Assembly: GCA_032209605.1 (NCBI GenBank) | Contig: JASFXZ010000016.1 | Coordinates: forward strand, 682,001-746,000 | DNA: 64,000 bases | Direction of reading: 5' to 3' | Origin: Mactromeris polynyma | Lineage: Eukaryota > Mollusca > Bivalvia > Venerida > Mactridae | Part shown: positions 39,701 to 51,700 of the stretch, piece by piece | How positions within the stretch are numbered: position 1 is the first letter of the stretch | Layout: each line of letters opens with the position of its first letter | Program-made: the position numbers and the translations under genes | Notes under the pieces: generated by a model | Databases searched by the model: none | What the model was told of the DNA's origin: nothing | What the model saw: only the letters and a program-made list of their open reading frames with translations

Positions 39701-42700
39701 ATTCTGCAACAACTTAATCCTTCCTTTCATATGATATTGCTAATTTAATATTACAAAACGTTAAAACAATGTGCATAGTAGATTTGATATGAATGAAGGT
39801 TTCCAGTGGATTTGTAAAAAGCAATGAACGGCTAACATAGCCACTGCGTATAAACCAAACTGTATCATTCCGGATGTTGCGATGTGATTTCAATGGCGTA
39901 GTGACGATAAATATACAGGGATTTACATTTTGACGTAATTAAATGGATTAACTCTGCAAAACAGTAAGTAAGCTCTACATCATAAATTATTATCATGAAG
40001 TTTCCTTTTTCCGTTATCAACGCATGGTTCCATTTAAAACCAGATGTACATTGTATAAACTTAGAAAATCACCAAAGGAAACTGAAAAACAGCTCGATGT
40101 ATATGCCTGAATATCCAGTTTTCGTCTGAATTACGCTTCGAATGATACATTATTTGTATTTAATATAATCGCAAAAATGTCAGATCACATCTATGATACA
40201 TAAATCTACCGGCATTTTGCAATATGACAAGAAATTGCTTCAAATGTACATGGTGGTGTTTCGTAATGACTGTATCATTTATTGCACTGATGCTGTATCA
40301 CTTATTGTGATTACACATATGCATTATGTATATATTATTGCGATTTGTTTATACTGATTTCACAAAATGTGTATCATTTATTGTGATAAACAATAGTTGA
40401 TTACACCTTTATTGTGTTTGTTTCAGGTAGCATGGACGAATTCAAGTGTATATACTGTGATTTTTCAACAACTGATTTCGGCCAGACAATAAATCACTGT
40501 ACGGTAGAGCATGATAACAGGAACCTTAAGATAAAAATATCAAAATACTGTGCCACTAACAAACAATTATCGTCATATGCAAAAGACTTTCAAATTATCC
40601 CAAAAGAATTAAAAACTTCAAATATTGTTCCAAATAATGAGACAAAATCTATACGAATTTCAAAATTTGAACATGAATCCTGTCAAAGAGCAGTTGGTTG
40701 AATCGGGAAAAGAAATTTTGACACTGATGAGTAGACGTGTACAAAAAATGAGATTGAGTAAACAGAAGAAAATGATTGCACTAGAGAAAATCAAATCTGC
40801 ATGTTCGAGTGATTTGCTTCGTTCAAAGTACTCATATGCTTTGAGTGCCATTAAAACTCATATTTACCAAATGAACGTTTGTATCAATTGTCTTTTGAAA
40901 GCAGTTGACTCCATAGCGTATTGGATATCAGTGTGTAATGGAACTAGACATTTGTATGAAACCGGGAAAACATGTGACCTGTCAATAAAGGGTAATTATT
41001 TATGTCGCTCTGGCCCTGACAAACTCTCTCATTTGACAGCAGAAGAAATAAAAGCATCACACGGATCATGACCCTGCCATGAGGTGAGACATTTAGCGAA
41101 AGTCACCGGCAGTACTTGCCGTACGGCGATAGGTTTAAGTGGCTTAAAGAAGCAGAAAGAACATATTGGAGTTGTTTATCACCAGCAAACTAAAGAAAAA
41201 CATTATGATGAAGTTGATAAACGTTTGAAGCATGGTGTGGAAAATGAAATTAATGCAGTCGCTACACTAGCGTCAAAAGTGTTGCCTGTGTATCAGCCAG
41301 ACGCCGTGTACGCTGAAGAGGGTTGCGAGACTATAATGGAAGACAAACGAATACCAATGTCACAGATTATAAAATGATGGTCTAAAATGACATTTTTGAC
41401 TGGTTTACATGTTTATCTGCTCAGTCTATTTTAAATTACTAAACAATTTTCATGTGCACTATGTTTTCTCAGTATCCATATATACCATTTGACATTAAAC
41501 TTCCATCCCATCTGATACATTATAGTCATTCTTGTTTTCTTAATGTACAACTCCGATTAAGAATCCGGGTCTTTGGCTTCTGTCCAATTGCTAATACAGT
41601 AAAACCTCACTGTAAGACAACCTTAATAATAAGACCATCTCAATATAACGACCACACGTTTCAAGTTCATTTTGACTGTTCTGCTCTTTATTCAACCTCG
41701 ATATTAAGACCACCTCAATATTAAGACCAATTTTCAAGGGTCCCAAGGATGGTCGCATTATTATGGTTTTACTGTACTTTAATATGTGCTATCTGACAAG
41801 ATGGCTAGACTTACACGTATCTTACGACTGACCATACTTGGTTGGAACTTAAATTTAAACATTATCTTTGTTTGCAGGGGTTCTGCTTCTAAGCCAATGC
41901 GTTTTGTCTTAGATATCTAGTATTAAGTTCACCAATTATATAGTCACTTGCAATAGGTAATACATATATAGATAACAAAAAAATGTTGAGTAATAATCAA
42001 AGGGGTCTGTAACAATTTCTACTTTCATTTTGTGTTAATATAATCATTATCATCATCAGATTGGCATCATCGCTAACAACATAATCACCATCATCAACAA
42101 AACGAGTAGGTGTTCGTGTTGGCAATCTCTGCTAAATGGCTTATTATTTGAAAGGAAAACGTCGAGAATACATTAAACATACGCTTTACGGTAATATATA
42201 TGTAACTATACTATAATCGAATGGGCTGGCTAATGTTTTGTTTTGAAATACATGAAATGTGCAGCCAGAAAGATGCGGAGTTAACTATAAGCCGGTTACA
42301 ACTATAAACAAATTAAGTGCTGCGGTCGCTGACGTCCCCTTGTACTTACTTTGCTTATAATTCCAATGTATGAGCTATAACCTATACTAGTGAGAAACAT
42401 TTTAAAGGAATATGTAGAGAGAATAAGCCTAAACGTGACGTAATAACACAAACAAACGAGCTTATAATTGAACAAGTTATATTATTGTGGGAAAAATCAT
42501 CAACTTCTTTGGGGAAAGCATGTCACCAACAGGGTATGGAACGAAATTCTTATTGAAAAAAGGGTCGTTTTTTCATTCTTGCTGATGAATTATAATGTGT
42601 TTTAACATTTAGAAGCAAAAATAACGAGATCATAACCAGAAATCACGTAATGAAAATCGCAATAATGCATACAGAAAAATCGCTATAAACATACAAATGA

Positions 42701-45700
42701 GTAATTCAGTCTGTGCAATAAGTGATACAGTACCAACTGCATATGTGTTCAGTATCGAATGCATTTCTGTTGTAAAAATACATTCCTGGGGAAAATAAAG
42801 TTTCATGTACGAAAGTACATATTCTTAACATAATATCTGATGCATAAATAGTTCTCGTTATTTGTTAAAACTTCAATACTGCATGGGTTTAAAAATGATG
42901 TCATGAACATTTATCGCGATGTTTGGTGATCAGTGACGTATTTCAACATTATTTCAATATGTACAAGGCACAATAGCATGCACGAGAAATATTCATTCAC
43001 TGCTGAATATCATTTATCGTTTGATTATCAAACAAAAAGACAAAAAATGATAAAAAGTCACCTTTCTCGAAATACGTGTGACATGGAAATGTGTTGCGCC
43101 ACTGAAATCACATTGCAACATCCGGAATGATACAGTTTGGTTTATACGCAGTGATAGCTAGAAAAATACTATTCCCATTTGGTACAAGCTCCTTTATTTT
43201 CTGAGAACAAGTTCATTAGTAGATAATGTTTTGTAGAGTTTTCTTGTTGTTTGTATGCACATGACCTAGTTACCTTATAGATGAGCACTTCGTGAGGTTG
43301 AGCAAATGCGTTTGCTACTGTTAAAGATTTCAGATCTCCACCATCTAAGGTGCAACTCTTCAGCACACCGTCAATGAAATACAACCTGGTCGAAACAAAT
43401 AGGAAAAGTTGGTGTTAAACTGTTCTGTAGCTTTCAGATTATTTCCTCTTTTTTTCCGAAATATTCTTGCTATACATTTTAATTATTGACACGTTTAATC
43501 ATAGTACCATCAGCATAAAAGATGTATGTAATGCATTTAAACTGAGTTACAGTGAGAAAAAAATGGGATACATATTACACCGTTTAGACAAGCATATGTT
43601 TGGAAACTAGTCACATGACATTGCAAGATATAGGCCTTTTGTAGGTACGGTCAAACTTTAGTATAGAATAATTGTATCTGTCAATCAGTATAAACTATTC
43701 ACATAGACATATAGGCAGAGCTATTCGGGATACTTCAACCTTTGCCTGAAATATGAAAAATCACAAAAATGGTCAACCTGAACTCTTATGTAATATAACA
43801 CATAAGTAGTCTTAATACAAACGTAAAAATGTAAGTCCAGTTTATTGTAAATGCCAGTTAAGGCGTTGTACTTACAATTCAGTATTTCTATCAATGGTCA
43901 GTGACTCTGGACCGTTCAAAGATCCGCTCGTTACTATGATTGCTCTCTCTGAACCATCGAAATTTGCTTTCTCTATCTTGAAAGCCCCACTTGTTCCAGA
44001 TATCCAAATCATCAAACTAGATCAAAATGTTATTACAGTAATTATTACGAAACAAATGATCTACTAGCACGTCCAGATAGGTTTCCCCACTCCCCGAACT
44101 TCACCAGACTCCAAATTATAACCCTTACTAAGCATTCTATACACAGAACACCAAATGTTCAAAAGTATGAAGTGGATTGAAATGATAACAGGGTACATAC
44201 TGCACTTTATGATCCACAGCATTCGGGTTTTGTGTGTACATCTAATATTTAGTGCTATCCCCAGCACTAGGTGCTATATAAACTTACACTCGGTCTCAAT
44301 TTGTTCTCACATCTCAATGAAAGTGAATCACAATAATATCTAGCACTATGCAAGCGTTTTAATTGGACTATTATAGACGTATCAAATTCAATACACAACA
44401 CATGTGTATGTAATTGCTTAGCCAATACCACTATTTAAAGCTTAAGACAAGTAACACACGACAAACCTTTGAAATGGTACAATGATCAGATCACGTGGAT
44501 TGACAATATTTCTGTTAATCAGTGTAAATTCTTCTTTTGACTCGGACACCAGATGTATTCCATTCTCATCCGTCCAGTATATGTTGTTATCTCGCCAGTC
44601 CAGGGCTAGACCTACATGGTATACATATGCCAACAGATTAACTCTAAGTCTACACACAACGTTCAGTTAAAGCTGAGTGTTTTGTCATTAAGTAAATTCA
44701 CTTCACCTCACTTCCCCAATAGATTGGCTTTGTATCAAATACATTTATATTACCTGTAAAATTGTTTGGTATGAAATGAATTTAAACTGCCTGCAAAATG
44801 ACGTAGTATATTATGTTACCTATAATACGGTCTTGTGTCAAGTAAATGACATTGCCTTTAAAATGATTTAGTATCATGTGCAATTACGTTATCTACTCTA
44901 TGGGTTTGTATCAAGTAACTTTTTATTGCCAATAAATGGTTTTGTATAAACAATCAAGTGTACTAAATCAGTATGTACATGTTTAATCTAATTTTACATT
45001 ACCTTTAATGTGGTTTAGTATCAAGCAAATTTGCATTATTTATCGTTTTGTAGCGAGTAAATGTAATACATAAAACACGGGTTTGTGTCAAATATCAACT
45101 AAATGTTATAATTTTTATCAAGTAAATTAACATAACGTTAAAACAGGTTTTAATCAAATTGAAAAATATCATCATTAACCTTGACACTGTACTACAGCGA
45201 CAAAGTCCAACTTATACAAGGACTGTGTGTTTTCACTCGGTACTAGGCTGTGGACAAATGAAATCAAAACAATAGTATGAAAACTGTTATTGTTAATCTA
45301 TACCTGTTATTGGCTTGCATGGTTGCATCGTCAGAAACGTATCTTTCCGAACTGTTCCGTCTATGTTGACGCTGAATATTGTACAGTTGTCCGCAATTAT
45401 TATTTTCCTCGAGGTCATACCTCAAATAGAGTCAATCGAATATTAATAAATATTATGAACACAATAATACATTAGTTTATTGACATAGTAATAAAGGACT
45501 GAGTTTGTTACATTCAGTTTTCATGCTAGCTGTCTGGTTTGCAGCTTCGTAAAATTCCGAGATTGGAGCCGATGATTTTACTCTTCATTCCTGCACACAA
45601 TAAGTGTAGTTTGTTCACGAGATACGACTAGATACTATGTAAACACTTCTGATTATGAAAATGGAGATACACCTATACGTCATGACGATTGGGGTGCATG

Positions 45701-48700
45701 ACAAACCCTCTTATGTACATGACTGGCTTATAGATGCAATTATCGCACTTATTCTCGAGTTTTCTATCGATTAGATATCGGCGTTCCGGGAAGGGTTATA
45801 ATGTTGGTCATCGATTTTAAATTGGAAGTAGTAGCAGTACAAACAGAAGCAGTATTACTGTTGTTACTTCAAAGTACTAGCAGTAGTACAGACTCCACAG
45901 CTATCATCATGTCGGTATTGCTACAATATTACAGACATTTCCTGTGACAATGTATTTACTAAGCGGATTCTGTTATTTTCGACAGTTTCTCTTTACATAA
46001 ATGCAGTGTATTGATATAAAATAACATGATCTGTAACTATAGTATTGTGGTGAAGTTTTCGACTTTTTCAGTGTAATGTGATAGTACTTCAGTTATGTAC
46101 ATCTGGCTTTATTCCTGGAGAATCAAACGGAGTTGACCTTTAATAGTATTCTTTCGAAAGTAACTTCCACACATGAATCAGATGTGAAGGACACGTGAAT
46201 TAGTATGAAGCCCTGTTATAAAAATGCATAATTTTATAATGACTGTATTATTTGCATTGAAACAAACATTGAATGCATTTATCAATGAAAGCACAGCTAA
46301 AACAATGTGACTTATAAAGTAGTTACCAATATCAAAATGACCAATATTTTGGCCATCTCTCACAATACACTCGAGTACATCACGATGTTTTCCTGAAAGA
46401 CTACGTATATCCATAAGGCAAATGTGTGTTTTGTTGGACTGGATAAATGCTCGGTGAAAAACTCCGGAATCCTCTGTTAAATAGAATAACTAAGTCAATA
46501 AAAAATCATCATTAAAGTGGTTGGCTCCGAATTCATATCATATATCAAGTCCACGCGTACATTCAAATATGAAAGTTATTCCAAATCATCACACAGAAGA
46601 TATATTAAATAATCTCAACCCAACCGTTGGCTTGTTACTCAAAACATTAATTAATTGAGGTTGGTCTGTGACACACTTGTTAATTCGTGGATTTCAAATT
46701 TGTAAAACTTGGTTAAATCTCAGCTGATTCGTGTTACCACTTACATCTAGAAGCCAAAAATGTATTAATATATAAGTGGTAACACGAATCTTAAGTGAAA
46801 TTCGCGAATTTGAGTTACTAAGTAACATAATAAGTGGACATCTAGATAAGATTCGTGTTATCACTTAAATCTAGTGTAATACATCATAAAAAGGTAAGAG
46901 GTGGCAGTTCTGGGCACTTTCAAGCCTGTTTCTAGTTGTATGATATTTATCCTACCGAAAATGTATCACGAATATTAACTAGATAGCTAGATAATTATCG
47001 TAATAATTAAGTGGTTAACACGAATTAATTCGCGAACGCTATCATGCTAACTGGTGGCAGTAATATGCCACCGTATGTTTTCTCCCAAATTTCATGTTCT
47101 TAATTATCAGTAGCGTCATGTTGCACGTTTCGTTCGAAATTGGCAGAGAAGGAAGAAATATTTCATTACCATGAGAATTGAGAAGCAAGAATGTCACGAA
47201 TTACCTAAACACGTTTGGTCATCCAGTATGTAACCTTCGTGACAGATACAAGTAGGTCCGTTAATACCATTCACACAGATATGGTCACACGCAGTGTTCT
47301 CACATGGGTTGGCTAAAAAAAACTCTAAACGATAGTATCGTATTCTCACAGATTTAACTTATTTGAAAATATTTTTTAAACAATGTTATTTCTTGTACTA
47401 TTCGAAATCATACAAACGCGTATTAGAGTCACTAAACAAAAATAATTAAAACTAGTAATAACGCCATAAACACGACTTTTAGACGCATAAATATACCAAA
47501 AATACTTAATTTGGCGAACAAAAATGAACAAAGCATTATTACGAATTTAAAAGGCATTATTATAAGTTTAAAAAGGGCGCTATTACGAGTTCAAAAAGGC
47601 GTTATTACGAGTTTAAGAAACGTATTAACTCGTATTAAATTCTTTTACAACTCGTAATAACGCCTTTTAAAATTCGTAATAACACTTTTTATTGCATTAA
47701 ATTTTGTACGCTAATTTCAGCATAAAAACTACTTTTGCGTTATAATGCGTCTAGAACGCCTTTTTAAATGTTTATCAGTGGCCTTTATAGACTTTCGTCA
47801 AATCCCAAGGCCTTTTTGTATGTGTTCATAATTATAACTGCATTATTATTAATAATGTTATGATGTCATAATATCTGTAATATAGAATACATCGAAAACA
47901 ATCATGTTAAGCAATTAGAGAATTAAGTGCATATTATGTTTTTAACTTCTTTATTTGAAATTACAATATTAGACAAGTTCGAACTTATTCTATCACCTAA
48001 GTACTCTGGTATTATATCTTTCTAATATATTAAGCTGTCAGGATAAAATGGTTGTGCGTTTCATTACCATATTGGTTGATACAATAATTTAACAAAATTT
48101 ACATGTGACAATGGACAGACTTTGCATAATTTTGTCCTGATAGTTCGTATTTTCTTATTCTTAAATAATACGGTTTAATCCTCTGTAAAAAACCGTGCTC
48201 TATCATAATATCATGCATGTATGTATCTATGTATGCTTTAAGGTTTACGTTCCTCAAACAATTAATCTGTCAAACGGAGTCAGTGTCTAAGCCTACTTGA
48301 AACCAGTGATAGGGCTACAACCCTGTCACGCGGATACGATGCCGTAGACACATGGCATGATTCCACATGATACCACACTCAGTCACGCTAACCTGACAGC
48401 GGACTGCTAGAGCGTAAACAAGCGAGTGACTAGTACAAATTGAACGGCTTCGGTATGTTGTGAGCACTGACAGTATCCGCACCATACCGATGGACATTAA
48501 GTGAGTAAAACATGACTGAGAATTGCCTATGAACGTATATTTCACAAATAAAGTAAAATTACCGATGCTGCTTGCTTGCGTATCATTGCTGTACATTTTC
48601 ACTGTTAAATAACCTGTTGTAGCGTCAAAATATTTACCGGATCCTGACATTTTGTTCAACACAATTAAGCGTCCAGACGTATAGTCAGTTGTCATGACAA

Positions 48701-51700
48701 AATCCTGCCAAGAGAATTACATATATTAAGGTAATGACATATATTGAAGAATTGTACGTTATTCTTTGTTTTCTAATCATATCGTTCCTATAAAGCATGC
48801 ACAATTATCAGAGGAGTTAACCATACAAATCGATTGTTACTATATATATTGATTAATTTGATTTCGTGTGTTATTTCCCTTTGACTATGAAGTTTTTAAT
48901 GTACATACTATTGAGAAAAATGCGTCATTTTATTAAACAAATGCATTGATTATTTTGGATACGTAAATATTCAGCTTCACTGCATTAGGGCAGATGAATA
49001 AGTTGCTTTCTTACGATACATTCGATAAAGGTCAAAATGTGTTTAATTACACCATTTATTCATTTTTATATATAAATATACTTCCGTAATGACAATTTCA
49101 ATACTTATGTATATTGAATATAGAAAATATAGAAGAGGTCCAAGCAGAATATGAAAATTAGAATTTAGTGTAAGAGGATATTACGCAATCGAAAAAGTTT
49201 TTAAGTAAACAAATGCCTTCCTGCACGTATAACTTCCTTTGCTAAAAAAGATTTTCAGATCTGGATTTTATTTACAAGGTCGTACAAAATGCTTTCACGC
49301 TGTAATGAATGTAAACACAATGTTTTTAAGGAAGTAAAATTACCTATACAAGTTTATACAATTTGCTGAAATGAATGTAAACTCAATGTTTTTAAGGAAG
49401 TAAAATTAACTATTAATTTTATACAATTTGCGAATTACTTTCAAGGTCGTCTGACAAAGACATACTTTTTACAAAGACCGTCGAAAAGTACACAACTGCG
49501 CAACGATTTATTTCTCAATTGTTATCAGGATCTAAAGATGAACATCGCGCGGCCAATAAGTTGAATAGCCGAATGACAGAAAGTACTAATTGAAAGTGCT
49601 TGATACATTTTTCAAACTGTAAACAAATTATGTGAACACATATTAGACGGAAAACTATTTGTTTAATAAAACAAATACTTAAACACCGCTATCTAGTCTG
49701 GATCGTCTGTCATGTATGGACTGTGAAACTAAAACTATATTCATATATATATAACTATAAACGGTACTTTAAAAATATGTATACATGTACTTTTATTTGC
49801 ATCAATCTGCATCATAGGATTTACGCAGTACGGAGTTTACTGTGCGTTTCATTACCATATTGGTTGATACAATAATTTAACAAAATTTACATGTGACAAT
49901 GGACAGACTTTGCATAATTTTGTCCTGATAGTTCGTATTTTCTTATTCTTAAATCATACGGTTTAATCCTCGGTAAAAAAACCTGCTATATCATAATACC
50001 ATGCATGTATGTATCTATGTATGTTTTAAGGTTTACGTTCCTCAAACAATTAATCTGTCAAACGGAGTCAGTGTCTAAGCCTTCTTGAAACCAATGATAG
50101 GGCTACAACCCTGTCACGCGGATACGATGTCGTAGACACATGGCATGATTCCACATGATACCACACTCAGTCACGCAGGGCAACCTTTCAAGAGCATCGG
50201 CCTTATAGAGGCGCAAATATGGGTTGTTGTTGTTTTAGATGTTCGGCAGAACAACTAGTTCGCAGCAAACACCTGACATCAATACGACGTTGGCCCAACG
50301 TTGGATTTGGGTAATGACGTCGCCGACCACAATCCAACGTCTAACCAACGTTAAAACCACGACGTCCGTGCAACGTCGATTTACGACGTTGTCGTAACGT
50401 TGGTTAATCGTCAGAAGTGTGTATATATTTTCATCTGATATATAGATCTATATGGTAACCATAATATTAATCAATTTAGTAGTATTTAACCTCTACCATA
50501 ATAATAATGTTTTATTTAATAGTATAAAAAAATCAATCGAAAATAAGCAACATATTAGCTCTGCATATTGTAGAAATGGCGGTAAACATAAGCATACAGT
50601 TTGGAAAGCGTAACCCTGCTGAATTAAATTGCTATTCCATCAAGTATGTTGAATATGTATTAAAAGCATTTTACATTTGCTATAAGCATTTTGTTTAAAT
50701 TGTGCCAGTAGCTGTTTGCATAGTGCTTGAAAATCAAATAAATAAAGGGAATTGGAGATTTTAGCGAAAACATATGATATTTCAGATATATTCAAAATTG
50801 ATCATTAAACGCATATATTATTATTATTTGGTTGACATTTTCTATATTGCATATCATTCAGAACTTACATGTCTCATTTCATAAGGATATGAAGGCCCGG
50901 ATCCATCGGGGGGCAAGGTCCCTGGGAATGGATATTCGTCAAAAATGGTCGTAATTGCGACGTTGGATAGACGTCGGGTTTCTGACATCTATCCAATTTG
51001 CAAAACCAACCAAATTCCAATGTTAAACCAATGTCGGGGTCCAACGTCTATGCAACGTTGAGGCGACGACAAATGTTTGCTGGGTTCTATGGTAATTTTC
51101 AACAGTCATATAGCCTTAATACGTACCTTCTGTTTTGTGTTGAAAACAAAACCAGTGTTCAATACCGAACAACTCCACTGCTTTCGGCGCTTAACTGTTT
51201 TGTTGTTGTTGAGAGTTTGTTGCTTTAGAAGGTGAGTAAAAATTACTCAATAATACGATACTGATTTTTACGCGAGCCTGTTATTCAAGAGAGGTCACTC
51301 GAGAAAAAATGATGCTATCATTATTTCTGAACTATAATGCCACTAACAAGGTACCGCACAAACGAAGCCCCTGTCTGGCAGATGAAGAGACTTTCTGCGG
51401 GTTAATATTTTTAATCCCCGACGAAATTTGTAAGTTTTTATTATTTTCTTACCCTAAAAACAGCAACGTCAAAGAAAGTAGAATGCGAAAGTCTTCGTAT
51501 AATTCTCCGATTTTCACCGTTAAAATCAGCAGTTTCCAAAGTGTCTCTTGCTTCATCCACCCATACTATTTGACTGGATACATAATCTACAGATATACTT
51601 ATAGGCGTGACCAAACCAGTAGATATAATGGCGGTTCTGTCGGTGCCGGAGAGGGATGCTCTTTCAATCTTTTCTGCTGGTCCGATGTCACTCCAGAACA

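Larger units (their letters stand above)
39842..43153 (+). mobile_element. 3.3-kb DNA transposon, CACTGCG ends, 5-bp target duplication, unassigned
   Basis: Terminal inverted repeats of 57 bp at 39842-39898 and 43097-43153, differing at two positions, start CACTGCGTATAAACC. They are flanked on both sides by ATAGC (39837-39841 and 43154-43158), a 5-bp target-site duplication. Both ends contain TGTATCATTCCGGATGTTGC. Subterminal copies of TGTATCA(T/C)TTATTG occur at about 40270-40390 on + and in complement near 42715. The centre carries a broken coding region (40432-41377) and a nested MITE (41595-41776). Terminal CACTG with a 5-bp duplication recalls Transib/RAG-type elements, but I see no RAG1-like core, so the superfamily is open. 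It sits 120 bp from receptor exon 43274. Confidence 0.85.
38248..46473 (-). other. Receptor module 2: YWTD propeller (exons 5-10)
   Basis: Exons 46327-46473, 45304-45420, 44467-44611, 43876-44016, 43274-43385 and 38248-38401, visible residues 324-594. Blade motifs include ALDWRDNNIYWTDENG, TIDRNTELLYFIDG and, in weaker form, LMIWISGTSG. Between the last two exons sits an intron of 4.9 kb that contains two transposons (38996-39462 and 39842-43153). The other introns are 0.5-0.9 kb. Confidence 0.85.
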
